Below are positions 43,112 through 54,849 of a DNA stretch of 64,000 nt, piece after piece (within the stretch, counting starts at the first letter, position 1; every line of letters starts with the position of its first letter). The position numbers were made by a program, and so were the translations under genes. The notes under the pieces were generated by a model. That model made no database searches, was not told the origin of the DNA, and saw nothing but the letters and a program-made list of their open reading frames with translations. The DNA is from Cladorhizidae sp. MBARI D1340-BT2 (Eukaryota; Porifera; Demospongiae; Poecilosclerida; Cladorhizidae): the NCBI GenBank assembly GCA_028752905.1, contig JAQNBH010000009.1:29005976-29069975 (forward strand). Direction: 5' to 3'.

Positions 43112-44686
43112 GATGAGAATGACTCCTCCATCCTTGGACATTATCGGAGAGTGGTTTACATTGAAGAGTTTCATACTATTTTGAATAGAGTGCACTGTGA
43201 TGTTCAAGTTCATATGGGCTATGAAAAGACTCTAGCCGAGGTACAGAATGTCTATCATTTCTATATAAAAACAGATTCTATGCATGTGATCTTGTGTTTG
43301 AAATGTAGCCCTTGATGCATGCTCTCATTTTGGCACTCAAATATTGTAGGTACAGTGTAGCTCTACTGGTTGAACACCTAAAGATAGCACCTGAGATTTA
43401 AAATTGTGACTGACTGTCAGTTATATAAGCTGTGCATAATATGAGTATTGCTCATGTCAACCATAAAATGTTTTTAATCAGGTGTCCATGAATATTTGAA
43501 TTGAGGTCCTGACATAAGGTTGCTACCTCTAACTTTTATATGGTTTTGGTAAGTGCAAACATACAATTTGTCATATCCAAATTCAATTGAGTCCAAGGAC
43601 TGTGCAGCGTAGCATATGAGTAAAACACTACTATTGTAGTAACCTCCAATTGACTTTTAGTTAAAAATTGGAACACACAGGAAGTTACATTTTGGACACA
43701 ATAAAACACTCGCTATGAAGTATGTTGACGTTTGGATGTTATGAATCCTTATGTTGCACCCATTTCCTATTTTATATCGGTTTGACCTACATCCTTTTAA
43801 TAGTAGCAAAAACATGGGTGTGTGCATTTAGATTTACATTGTCCGTTTCATCCACTAGATAGAGCAAGCATACACCTCTCAGCTTTTTAATGTTGAATAT
43901 CTAAATATCCATGGGTTAATCCTGTTGTTTTAGTATGTGGTAAACAACCAGCGACATTTTATAATAGTGATCTGTTTTGGTTATCAATGCAAAATGCTGG
44001 TAATTCAATTCTCTGTCTTCACCATACTCCCTCTAGATTTCTTCGAACTATGCGTGTCTACCAAGATCTGTTGTGGAGAAGTACGTTCAAATATGTAATG
44101 TGTGTAACCTTCAGAAGCCACAAACCAACAGTGCCCCACTTAAACCTATCATTTCTTCTGGGTTTATCACTCGAGGACAGGTAATATTATTAGTACCAAA
44201 TATGTTGGTATTTAGTATTGTCTTATTTAGGTGGATTTGATTGACATGCGACATAGACCAGACGACCGTCATAACTGGATTGGCCACTACTTGTATAATT
44301 GGTCCAAATTCCATGTACTGTTTGCTCTTGAGCACAAGAGTGCAATTGAGGTGGCTAAAAACTTGTCCAGTCGTGTTTTTGCATATTTCGGTGTTCCCAA
44401 GGTTTGTGTGACCCATAATTGATTATTAATGGTTACAGCATGCTTGAGTGTTCCTATGTATAGATATTTCAATCTGATAACGGAAGAGAATTTGTCAATC
44501 ATATCGTAGACAAACTGGTGAAGACCTGGCCGGGGAAAGCCACCATCATAAACGGTCGACCAAGACACCCTTAATCACAGGGTCTAGTGGAACGTGCAAA
44601 TGCTAAAGTTGAAGAACTTCTTGCATGTCGGTTTGAACAGAATGAATGTGATATGGCATGGTCACATTGGTTACCTGAAATTCAGT
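43112..44686 (+). pseudogene. Ginger copy B integrase: zinc finger and DDE core, four exons
   Basis: Exon 43112-43240 (phase 0-0) carries the His part ('VHCDVQVHMGYEKTLAE'). Exon 44037-44180 carries the Cys part ('YVQICNVCNLQKPQTNSAPL'), giving an H-H-C-C zinc finger. Exon 44231-44401 begins 'VDLIDMRH' with the first catalytic Asp and continues 'NWSKFHVLFALEHKSA'. Exon 44464-44686 has the second Asp ('FQSDNGREF') and the Glu ('GLVERANAKVE'). An in-frame TAA at 44572-44574 interrupts the last exon between the second and third acidic residues. Integrase inserts element DNA; all three catalytic acids are kept. Confidence 0.75.
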
Positions 44687-44946
44687 GTATGTTTGATTTT
44701 CATAATAGTGTTTCATAAACAATAGTGATTCATAAACAACTATAATTGGTGACTGTATGATACTATAAAAGAAGATACCATAAATATGTAATCTAGCTGA
44801 ACTTTTCATGGTAATGGTGATTGATAGGTTATAGATGAGTGTTTAGTACAGCCATTGTAGTACTAATATGGGCATCCTGATGGCAGCATGAACTTCACAT
44901 ACTTGGTCATCTCTGCTTTTTTTTTTGTGTGTGTGTATACTACTAG

Positions 44947-46010
44947 ATCAACTGAATACATGTGTTCATGAAACCATGAAGTGTACTCCATACGAATTGG
45001 GATACGGACAACCACCACGTAGCGGTGTATTTCCAGGTACTAATCTAGGGTCAGTAATGGAGGAAGATATCGCAGACTTGATCAATGAAACTGAGCCTAT
45101 GGAACATGTATCAGCAGACAAAAGTTCTACTCCTCTACCTTGTTCAGATGATCCAAGCTCTGCTGAACACTCCTCACCATCTGTCCCTCACTGTAGTGAA
45201 CCTCATTGCACAGAGATTGATATCAGAAATAAGCAAAGTAAAACAATTTTAGACCTTTTAATATTTCTAATCCAGGGTCGGTATAATGGAGAGTAAAACA
45301 ATTTTAGACATTCTATTTTAATACCAAATAAACATTGCACAGAGCTTTCCTTGTGTTGAGACTTGAGAGTGAAAACACAAGTAAATTACTTTTAGCAATC
45401 CCATTATATAACATTTTGATGATGTAATAAACATTTTATTAAAAATATTTCTTCAGGTACTCCATTAGCAACAAGCCAAAAGCATAGCAAACGAAGAAAG
45501 GAAGCTGATAGAAATTGTCGATTGAATGCTGAAAGAATGGTGAAACAATACAGTAAACGGAAACGCCATGCTGTTGAATCATTTGCTGTTGGGGATTTAG
45601 TCAGCATTCAAATCCCACGAATCGACAGAGCATCAACTGATTTTCGACGGATACCATGTGTAATAGTTGTTGTCTCTGGTACCAAGAGACCTGTGTATCG
45701 CCTACGTTGTCAATATGGGGTATTGAAAAACTGTGCTTATGATGGACAACTTGAGCGGTATTCTGGCAAAGTCGAGCTTTCACCAAATGACTGGAAAATG
45801 GAATCCTTTTTGTCTCTACGAGAAACTGCACTGCTCTTTAACCCTAAGAATGCCTATTATGGTAACTCATGTGGTTGCAAAGGTGGATGCAAAAACTCTC
45901 ATTGCTCTTGTAAGAAAGCCAGAAAGTTGTGCACCAAAAGATGTCATACTGGATTACCTTGCTTTAACAGTGACAAGAAAGGATTCCATGATGGTGTTGT
46001 TTGTGGGTAG
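44947..46010 (+). pseudogene. Ginger copy B: integrase tail, C-terminal barrel and CXC cysteine cluster
   Basis: Exon 44947 to about 45237 joins in phase 1 and reads 'ETMKCTPYELGYGQPPRSGV', the usual post-core segment, then an acidic Ser/Pro linker. Exon 45457-46010 contains 'FAVGDLVSIQIPRIDR' (SH3-like barrel), 'SLRETALLF' and a Cys-rich block, 'CGCKGGCKNSHCSCKKARKL' followed by CTKRCHTGLPCFN. The spacing C-x-C-x3-C-x4-C-x-C resembles the tesmin/TSO1 CXC motif, a DNA-binding zinc cluster, also seen in KRBA2/Ginger proteins. The frame is lost at about 45.98-46.01 kb, just before the protease linker. Confidence 0.7.
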
Positions 46011-46995
46011 TGCCATCACCAGAGCTACTGGCTTACCTGTGGAAACAAAAGTTGTCGATGATGTCAAACTTGTATGTAGTTCTGTAAGTGGATCCAAGCC
46101 TGATAGTAGTGTTGTGGGTGGTACTGTCAGTAGAGCTACTAAAGACCAAAAAAATGACGATGATGTTGAACTTCTAGATAGTTCTGTCAGTGATGATAGA
46201 AAGCCTGGACTAGTTATTGTTGATCACTACCCTGATATAACAGTCCCACCAATGTGGATCCCAGACCTAGTAGAAGATTGTGACATGATTCTTAATGGAA
46301 ACTGGTTAGTGGATTCCCATATGTATGCCTCTCAGAAACTTCTCAAAAAAGTACTTCTCTCCATCAATGGATTGCAAGCTACTACTGTGGTCTCTAATCT
46401 TAGCACTGACGTTATTCAGAGTCATGCAGTATAGATTTTGAACAGTCAAAACAACCACTGGATCTGCATTGAGCTGAGCAAGGAAGATAATAGTGAAGTT
46501 TAGGTATATGATAGTCTTTACAATCGTTTGCCTCAATCAACTTCTGAACAGATAGCTGCACTTGTATTTTCAAGGAATAAAACGATCACAGCAAGGTTTA
46601 TGAACATTCAGCAGCAGACCAATGGTAATGACTGTGGAGTTTTTGCTATTGCTTGTGCAGTAGCCCTCTGTTATGGTGAAGATCCAGCCAAGGATATCTC
46701 CAAAATGAGATGTCACCTCGTAAATTGTTTCCAGTCACGTAAAATGCTACCTTTTCCTGGTAAGACTGTTACAAACCTCTCTCCGGCAATCGAACCATTT
46801 CAAACAATCGAACTGTACTGCGTCTGCCGAATGCCATGGAACAAAAGTAGGATGGCAGAATGTTCAAAATGTGGGGAGTGGTACCATGACAAGTGCATCA
46901 AGATTCCCAGAGTTGTATTTCGATCAGAAGATATGGATTGGACACCCACAATACAAATCTCAGGTTTTAATTGCCCATGGGCTTGCAGTATATAA
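46011..46995 (+). pseudogene. Ginger copy B: Ulp1/C48 protease and PHD finger
   Basis: An open frame up to 46434 carries a Ser/Val/Asp linker, then 'WIPDLVEDCDMILNGNWLVD', the start of the protease fold. Stops TAG occur at 46432-46434 and 46501-46503. Catalytic residues are His in 'NNHWICIEL', Asp in 'VYDSLYN', Gln in 'NIQQQTNGN' and Cys in 'NDCGVFAIA'. From 46815 'YCVCRMPWNKSRMAECSKCG' plus 'EWYHDKC' forms a PHD finger with C-x-C, C-x2-C and H-x2-C; the last pair is a plausible 'CPWAC'. Compared with copy A, the PHD finger is better preserved. Confidence 0.75.
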
Positions 46996-47479
46996 TTACA
47001 GTAATGTAAATTGTTTGAACATATATGTAAGCTTTAAGCACGATTCTCTAAGATATAATTTTATGCAAATCTTTTTATGAATGCTAAAAATAATGTTTTA
47101 CCCCAGTTCCAAATGAATAGCATACTCACATGGAAAATGAACAGACAGGTCAATAGGCAACATATAAAAAAGACGTTAGTCATAATTATGCACTTGAAAC
47201 AAGTCTTTCCTCAGATATTACTTATGAAAAGCAGCATAATGGGCCGTCCCCATTGATCATGACTCTTCAAAATTGAATGATGATACATACTTAATAATCT
47301 GCCTACCAAGTTTTGCAATGATCCTCCGAGACAGTCATACATACAAATGCACAAACAGACATGAGCAGAAACAAAATCCTGCCATGCACGCTTGTGGCCA
47401 TCACCTCCCACATATCCATGTTATGCACATACAGAAATAAATGTCTGGACACCATGCCATATATAGTATGATTGCTTAC
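46996..47479. other. no gene; intron of the minus-strand coiled-coil gene or intergenic
   Basis: Contains short overlapping minus-strand ORFs without family features. The donor of the next exon lies at 47479. Confidence 0.35.
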
Positions 47480-47839
47480 CATATCTTGATTCATAGTGAA
47501 TCAAGTCCTTCTTCAGATCAGTGATAGTGTGAGAGTTCTCCGAAACTTGCTCCTTCAGATCAACGACATTTTGAGAGCTCTCTGAAAGTTCTTCCTTCAG
47601 ATCAGTGACACTTTGAGAGCTCTCTAAAAGTTGCTTCTTCAGATCAACGATACTTTGAGAGTTCTTTGAAAGTTGATCTTTCAGATCAATGAACACTTTG
47701 AGAGCTCTCTGAAAGTTCTTCCTTCAGATCAATGACACTTTGAGAGCTCTCTGAAAGTTCTTCCTTCAGATCAACGACACTTTGAGAGCTCTCTGAAAGT
47801 TGCTTCTATCAAGGACTCTTTGAGAGCTCTCCAACTCCA
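47480..47839 (-). CDS. coiled-coil exon built on a 14-residue repeat, with two compensating indels
   Basis: Minus-strand exon of 360 nt, acceptor TTTCAATAG, donor G/GTAAGC. It contains about eight 42-bp units encoding 'DLKEELSESSQSV'-type repeats, predicted amphipathic and rich in Glu, Lys, Ser and Leu. A one-base loss near 47808 and a one-base gain near 47697 cancel, so entry and exit phases are right, but the stretch between them has TGA stops. Either this is a young pseudogene or a sequencing/assembly error in a repeat. Partners unknown; long coiled coils usually mediate oligomerisation. Confidence 0.5.
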
Positions 47840-47892
47840 CTATTGAAAAACTCAGATTAAACTGGTTCTTTGATCATCAGTATGAAGCTCAC

Positions 47893-47944
47893 CTTCGAGT
47901 CGCTTTCGGTTTTCAGTAGCACGGTCACGTTTACGTTGCTCTGC
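47893..47944 (-). CDS. upstream exon of the coiled-coil gene
   Basis: A 52-nt minus-strand exon (acceptor GATATAG, donor AAG/GTGAGC) encoding 'AEQRKRDRATENRKRLE' and leaving in phase 1, which matches the entry phase of the 360-nt exon. The 53-base intron between them is typical of this window. Confidence 0.5.
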
Positions 47945-48215
47945 CTATATCAAGTCCTATCACGAAAAGTGTGTCTTTTGGTTATTGTATACATCTATAA
48001 TCAGTGAGTTGACAGTTACATCATAAAAAATATGCATACACTCTGCATACATGTTGTTAAATGGAGCTGCTTACTATCAGTGACTGCTGGAAAAGAAGTA
48101 CTTAATTATAAAAACTAATTGTAATACAAGTGAAGAGTTAAAGAAATACTTAAGGGAGAGGAGCACCAGAAATAGATATCGTAAAAAAAGGTATTAGGTT
48201 GTACAGTTCATGAAA

Positions 48216-48356
48216 TTATTTCTCTCTAACTGTTTTATCTTTTACATCCTGTTCTGCATACTGAGTTAATTTTTCCATCCTTGGTAAGTCATCTACAGAT
48301 CGTTCTAGATTTTGGGATCCTTTAGATATAGTAGAGTAATTTCTTCGCAGTTGCAT
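48216..48356 (-). CDS. 46-residue charged ORF, possible exon of the coiled-coil gene
   Basis: ATG at 48356 opens 'MQLRRNYSTISKGSQNLERS', continues 'VDDLPRMEKLTQYAEQDVKD' and ends at TAA 48216-48218. Composition resembles the coiled-coil exons just downstream on the same strand. The TAA implies either an independent small protein, an alternative end, or a splice before the stop. Not recognised. Confidence 0.3.
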   Translation of the reverse strand: MQLRRNYSTISKGSQNLERSVDDLPRMEKLTQYAEQDVKDKTVREK

Positions 48357-51300
48357 TTGTGATGGTTATGCATTTGTAAAAGCAAGCTGTTCACACACAA
48401 AAATAAGCTGGTTCCTACATATTTGGAGCTGGTTAGGGACCTGCTGTCCACACTGGCATAAGAATTGTTCCCTGGTAAGCCACAATAGTGGACTCACACA
48501 TGTTTGTTCATATGCCAATCAGGCGCTACTGTTTTTGCTGTCTTGAACATGTCAGGAGAGAACAGTAAAGTTGAGCAGTAGCATCTGGATAAGCTGATGA
48601 GATGCCAGGAGGTAGCATATACATAGCCAAGTATACTGCTGAGACCATAGCTTTTTATGCTAGAATGGTTTGTTACACAGACTTTCTCGACAATCAACTT
48701 AAATTTACCCACTCAACATTCTGGCTAATGCTCTAGCCTTCATCAGGAACAATGAGATGCTAAGGCTCATACGAATCTTAGCATCTTATTATTCCTGATT
48801 GAGGTTAGAAGGAATTTCAAATGAGCAAATTTAAGTTAATAATCTAGAAAGTTATATCTACAATGTCAACTGAGAATACTTTGAAAGCTACAATAGTTTT
48901 CGATTTAATTGATCATACATTGATATCTATACTGAATGGAATTTGAATTAGTTCTGAGACCATTCCAGTTGCAAGATATGGTCCTCCTCACTTCCCTCTA
49001 TGTAACCAGTTATTTTGTAAATTAATGTCACAGTTGACATTTCACTGTAAACCTTATCGTCTCTCATCACATGAAAAAGGGGAGAGTTTGAGAGAAGCAT
49101 TTTTGGTGAACAACAATACACAAATTCCAAAATGAATGTTTGTAAATATTGTTGACCAATGCTGAGGAGAGTTGTCTAGAAACAAATCTCACCAATGATG
49201 AACTTTCATACAGCAAGTTAATATATAAATAAAACATGGATGAACACAATGTAATAGTACAAAATACTACGTGTAATATCTATATCTCTATGGATAATCA
49301 ATTGGCTCTTTATGTGCATCTCCACTCTCTGCAGGAAAGCATTAAACTGCTCCATGAAAGTCATAGCTCGGCAACTATTATAGCTATCAAGCAAGGTAGA
49401 CTCAGAATTGACCTCTCTTTACAATGCTTTCACTGCTCTAAGATCTCAACTAAGCTTGGATGTATGCATGGATTTCTTTTCCTTGATATTAACTGCTTTC
49501 ACCTTCAGAATTATGCATTGCATGTCCTGAAGCTCGATCACAATCTTTCAAGCCTTGTTGACCAATTCTCCACTGTTGTTGGATGTCACTGTTATGCCAG
49601 CTCTAAACTCTGGTTGATTTGCCTCTCATGTTTTATTTCACCAAAAGTTGTTTAGTATACATGTCGTTAACATCCATATGGTCGATTATGAAGTGCCGCT
49701 CTTGAAATAAATATCAGCTTATGAGCATGTGTAATAAGCTTCAACATTAGGGTAATGTGTTTCACAGAACATTGCAGCAGGAGTTTTACTAGCATAACCA
49801 GGCCTGTTTATAGCTGCAAATATCTGTAGCTGTCCACAATTTCCTAACGAGTATCTTGCTGCTCTTACGTTAGTTAGCTTCCAAACATCATAACCACAAT
49901 GGAGAAACCCTTAAGGCATGGTCAGATATGTTGAATATGTGCACAGCAATACAGGATATTTTTTGGGGTAATTTTATTCCCAAGAGCACATCCTCACTCT
50001 ATACCATATGGCAAGTGAGGTGATGAGAATGTAGAGCAAATATTTAACTATTGTGGCTATACTACTTTAAATTTATTCTAGTGCATGCAAACCCAAATAC
50101 TTCAGAGTTAGGGCAACTCAAGACTTCTCAAGTTTGAGGCATATTGTGGGAAAGTCTAAAACTTCCATTTGGTTCTCGTCTCACAAATGCCCAGACATAA
50201 GAAAAGATCTAACTTTTTTTCGTGAGAACCATCACAGAAAGTAACATTAATAATCTCCTGCAAATTATGAATTTTGCGTCAAAATTATTCTTCTACCAGC
50301 CTTCTTTGGGTCCATGCAGCAACTTCCACTCTCTGCAATGTACTAACATAACACTTATTAGCTTTCTCTGTCACCAATCATGTCGCTGCCCATATCCATG
50401 GCAACCAATCATAGACCTAGGATTGCCTCATGTGTATGGTTAGGTATACGACCAAACAAACCAAAGTTTGGTGACAATATCATTAAACTTGCTCTGCAAC
50501 CTGAGTTCTCCACAACTTTTGGGCTTACGACGGATTTTTCTCTATGGTAATGTTGATGACTGATATTAGACTGCTGCTATGAAGTAACATGCTTTGCACT
50601 TCAATAGGTCAACATCCCTAGTCCAATGTGGAGGGATGTCATATAGCATTCACTAGTCCGGCATGTTCTAGTCTAAGCAGAGAGTATGGCCAGACCTATT
50701 CAAAAGACAAAAAGCGTTTTCCTTAATATCAATGTTGAGCTCAAGATCTGTGATATTATGAAGAACTGGATAAATTTAGCTTGAGTGGCAGTGGAATGCA
50801 GTATAGGAGAGTGGATTGCCAATGATTTTATGTGGAGCTAAAAATAGCTGAAGGTCTTCCACACTGAAGTTCAGTTATCGATGATTTTCAATTATTAGAA
50901 CTCCATTTGTTGGAATAATTGGGCGGCTACAATACGTATGCAGCTTAATAAAATCAGGCAGATCATTCCTGAGAAGAAACTGACCTGCCAGCATTAGCTA
51001 GAGAGCTCCATTATAGCACCAGGATCAGAATGAGTTTCTGTCAGCTTTTATGGTGGGCCTGCATTGTCCAAGCATAGAATAGGGGGAGGAATGGTGTTGG
51101 GAAGTGATCTTAATTCCAATGCCCCACGATGATGGGGATGTGGAATATTCTTGTCATGAGGGCAATGGTATTAAGATAAACTACCACAAGCATAGAAAAT
51201 CCCTCACATCATGGTGAAGGAACTGTTTCCATTAGTGATTGGGCAAGCTTTATGGGAAAAAATAGTGGTGGGCATAAGCAGCTAAATACTGGTGTAGCAG

Positions 51301-51726
51301 TGTTGTATTGGTGGCCATCCTGATATTAGGTGGTAGAAAGGTTGTCAATGTGATGAACCTCATGAAAAGCCTGTTCTTCTTTTGCTCTAATATAATCTGC
51401 TAATTATAAGCCAGCACATCCCTGGGAGAGAGAATAGAGCAGTGGATAATCTGTCCCAAAATGATGTAACATATTTCTGTGCCCGGTCCCTTCAGCCATC
51501 AGAGAACCTGATGTCATCTCACAAGAACTGTAAGTAACTCTAGTATCTAGCTGGCCGAACTGGGCTAAAGAGAGGTGAAGAAACTTATTGATTAGGAATG
51601 GCCAAGGTCACATACTGCAGTAGTCCGTAAAAATACCAGGAATTTTATATTGCAGGGGGGCTTCAGGCAGTTCAGCAACAGAGACGATGTGCCGTGCAGC
51701 TTCATGTCATAGATTGCTGGGTCAGG
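48357..51726. other. 3.4 kb without a confident gene
   Basis: Short ORFs only. The 139-codon plus ORF at 49236-49655 is rich in Cys, His and Leu without domain pattern, and the opposite strand has many stops. Some of 50.9-51.7 kb may be a decayed part of the recombinase element that follows, but no motif could be read. Confidence 0.35.
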
Positions 51727-52375
51727 GTTAAACCATCATATCATCAAGTATACTTGTCAGCAATCTGATTTCTCTACATCGCTGATGGCAAGAAAGACCA
51801 CTTGGAGCTTGCCCATCAACATCTACAATACAGTCTGCAGGGAATCAAATGGTTGGAAGCATACCAAGGTTGGGAGAAATGACAGAAATTGCTCCTGATA
51901 TTCTTATAAAGCTGAAAGGAGGTGGGGGGCCCACTCATACCATTGTACATCACACATTGGGATGCATGCTGCTTTAATCTCTGTTGCTTTCCAAGATCAG
52001 GAGAAATGAAATGACAGTCTATCAGAAGCCTCTATGAACCAAAATGCCACTTGTCTTGCTCAACTATTGCAGTGGGGCATCCGTCCTGCCAGGACATCAT
52101 AAGAATGACTATTACAGTCGAAGATAGACTATTTTCATCACGGAATCCAGCTCTTCATCGGGAAGAAAAAGTCAGATATCTGTCCAGTCAGGACTCTGCT
52201 TAACCTCTGGGTAAAAAAAGGCCCACTCTCTGTGTTTCGAGACAGCACATATCTGACAATTCAATGGTTAGTGGTTGCATGACGGTCCCCAGCCAAGGCC
52301 GGGTTAGATGCATCTGGGTACTGTAGACCCAAATGCATTCAACGTATTGGGATCTACACTACAGTTCGGATAAGG
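51727..52375 (+). pseudogene. tyrosine recombinase (phage-integrase fold), heavily decayed
   Basis: In one frame 'VKPSYHQVYLSAI' and, after a TGA, 'FLYIADGKKDHLELAHQHLQ' and 'YSLQGIKWLEAYQG' match the SAM-like N-domain of eukaryotic tyrosine recombinases. The catalytic domain follows in shifting frames: 'MTEIAPDILIKLKG', 'DACCFNLCCFPRSGEMK' (site of the first catalytic Arg), then 'KKSDICPVRTLLNLWVKKGP' and 'KAGLDASGYC'. The final H-x2-R box is altered to 'PKCIQRIG', and the Tyr is not identifiable. Such genes occur in DIRS-like retroelements, Cryptons and stand-alone families; no DIRS reverse transcriptase was seen, so the class is undecided. Confidence 0.65.
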
Positions 52376-54039
52376 GAAAACTTTGGATATATGAAAAGCA
52401 AGCAAGTCATTATAAACTTGACTCGGGTGTTTGAATAATTGCTAATATCATTAGCGATTTTAGTCTGCAGGGCCATGGAATGTGAGCAGCTTACTTCCTG
52501 AAGGAGAAGCAGCTATATCCTCAGTAGCAGCCATGCTGTCTTATACACATATTCATTCATTTACAGTATTTTTGTGTATATTTTATACGAGCAATTGTTG
52601 TTGATTACTACATCCTGTACAATAACACTATTTACTAAAATGAGATGCAAGAGTTCTTTGCTTCATGCCTCTTTGTGCATGCCAGATGTCTCACTCCTTT
52701 AACAACCACCAGTGCTGTCTCGGAGGATTCAGAATTGCCTGCTACACTTGGTGGTCTATCTCATCACGCCAGTTTGCCTCTAGCAAATGGTGTGCTTCTG
52801 ATACTCCTTCATGTAACTTTTCATGGAATTCCACTGAGACTGGATGCCTTGTCCCCTTTTCTGAATGAAATAGAAATATAGAGTGCTTCCAAGCTGGTCG
52901 TCTTTAGCAAGGCTCATGACATGACTTGAACTCTCCACTGACTATAAATGGTGCTGCTAACTGTCGAAGTTTGGTTTCATTGTTCATGATCTCGGTTATC
53001 ATTGCATTTCTACTGCCATACTCTTGTGAGAGTCTCAATTGGTTCCTTAAAATATCTTGCCAAGCACAGCCAACTAAGACTCATTAGATAAAACTGTGCT
53101 CTTCCTTTTTCAGGCTTAGTGAACTGATTTGACTTTCACCTGCAAATCTCTAGCCCTCCCTAATGAAATCTCCCATTGATGATCATTACCATGCAACTGA
53201 GTTTGAATAATCCGACGTTCTGATACGTGAAAGTCTACTGTGCCACAGCTTCAGCATAGGGGCAGCCACAAGTCACAAAGAAGAGCATGGAAGATTCAGT
53301 GATCTAGAAACCTGGAGTTTGCAGGAGCTTGGCATACATAGAGAACATTTATACCCTAAGAGAACAGCTAGCCAGTTACTCCAGGTTGCCAGTGTCATAA
53401 AGTACCGTAATTACATTTCAATATGAACTATGGGTACAATAGCTAATGATGGGGAATGGTGTGCAACAGTGATTGGTGGAAAGGAATGGAGGCAATATGT
53501 TGCTTTACTGGTTGGGCCAGATGCTGGGCCTCACAGCACCTCTAACTGTATTAGCACTTTGTTAATGAGGGGTTTGGTTTCTGATCCATCAGCCTGGCAA
53601 GTCCTACATGGCCCTGGCAGTTGAGGCACTAGCAAGAGGTAGGTAGAGTTATAACATCAAGAAAGAACACAAGTATTTACAGATATATTCGGTTGATATG
53701 TTCTTTTTACTCATAACTTTCCTAATATTGCCCATTGGCATCCTTAATAACTCTTAGAATGCGAAGGGAGTTACCCAGGTAATTTCCCCTGCACGCGGAC
53801 ACTGTTTATTGGAATCACCTGTTTTTTTAAATTACCTGATGTTTTTATTATTTTTTTCCTTTTTTTCTGTGGCTCGTTGAGGTGAGTGTTCATTGATATT
53901 CAGACTATCTCCTAACTTTCTACCTAACACGAGGCTAGAAGAATCTTTAGAGATGTCAAGACAAGTGAAGCTAGACTCCAAGTAAGATTATTATGTGGAT
54001 GAGCTAACAACCAGTTTGTTACATAGTGTGCTCGAAGTT
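52376..54039. other. no confident gene
   Basis: On the minus strand 52640-52870 reads 'RHPVSVEFHEKLHEGVSEAH' and 'ANWRDEIDHQV' with a stop; composition is coding-like, no family recognised. The plus ORF at 53430-53624 is unsupported. Confidence 0.3.
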
Positions 54040-54680
54040 AGTTTTAGCTAGATCATTTTTATAGCTAGCTAGCTAGTTGTATATAGGCTTTTTAGGTAGC
54101 GCTCAAGGTAGCTAGCTGTAGGTCATCTTATAGCTAGCGCTCGAAGTAGACAGTTGTAGATCATATTTATATAGCTTAGCTAATTAGTAAAGTAAATAAT
54201 TGTAGGTCATCTTTGGATAGCAAAGTTTCTAGCTCTCGAGGTATAGTAGTTTAGGCCATCTTTATATCTAACTAGCGCTTGAAGTGTATAGGCAGTTTTA
54301 GCTGATCTTTATAGCTAGCAAATTAGAAGTTGGCAGTTTTAGATTATCATTATAGCTAAGCTAGCGCTTTAAGTGTCTAGGCAGTTTTAGCTGATCTTTA
54401 AATAGCTAGCAAATTAGCTAGCGCTTGAAGTTGGATTTAGATGATCATTATAGCTAGCAAATTAGCTAGCGCTTGAACTGTACAAGCAGTTTTAGCTGAT
54501 CTTTATAGCTAGAAAATGAGCTAGCGCTTGAAGTTGGCAGTTTTAGATGATCATTATAGCTAGTGATTGAAGTTGGTAGTTTTAGATGATCATTATAGCT
54601 AGCAAATTAGCTAGCGCTTGAAGAAGGCAGTTGTAGCTGATATATATATAGCCAGCAATAGCTAGCGCTGGAGGTAGCTA
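54040..54680. repeat. 60-70-bp array rich in TAGCTAGC, about 10 copies
   Basis: Units share TTATAGCTAGCAAATTAGCT, AGCGCTTGAAGTTGGCAG and TTTTAGATGATCATTATAGC. Internal palindromes (AGCTAGCT, AGCGCT) are frequent. Unit length varies by deletion. Confidence 0.85.
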
Positions 54681-54849
54681 GTAGACTGCCAAGCAAACCA
54701 TGGTATTCTATAGCCAGTGCTAGTATATATTTCAGCTCAGCTAGCTTTGGGATGATCTAGCAACAATGCATTTATATTACATCTCCACTATAAATATTAT
54801 TCATAGTCATAGTTGTTTGCATACATAGGATTGGTAAAAGTTGTGCTAC

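Larger units (their letters stand above)
42632..46995 (+). mobile_element. Ginger-type DNA transposon, near full-length coding region (copy B)
   Basis: At least seven exons in order encode an N-terminal domain, an integrase zinc finger, the DDE core, the C-terminal barrel, a CXC cysteine cluster, an Ulp1-like protease and a PHD finger. Splice phases agree from 43112 through 44947. Damage is limited to several stops and one or two frameshifts, so it is younger than copy A. The ends were not defined: no inverted repeat pair could be confirmed by eye around 42.5 and 47.1 kb. Confidence 0.8.

Noticed and set aside
49236..49655. 139-codon plus ORF
   Set aside because: No domain, no splice context, biased to Cys/His/Leu; not distinguishable from chance.
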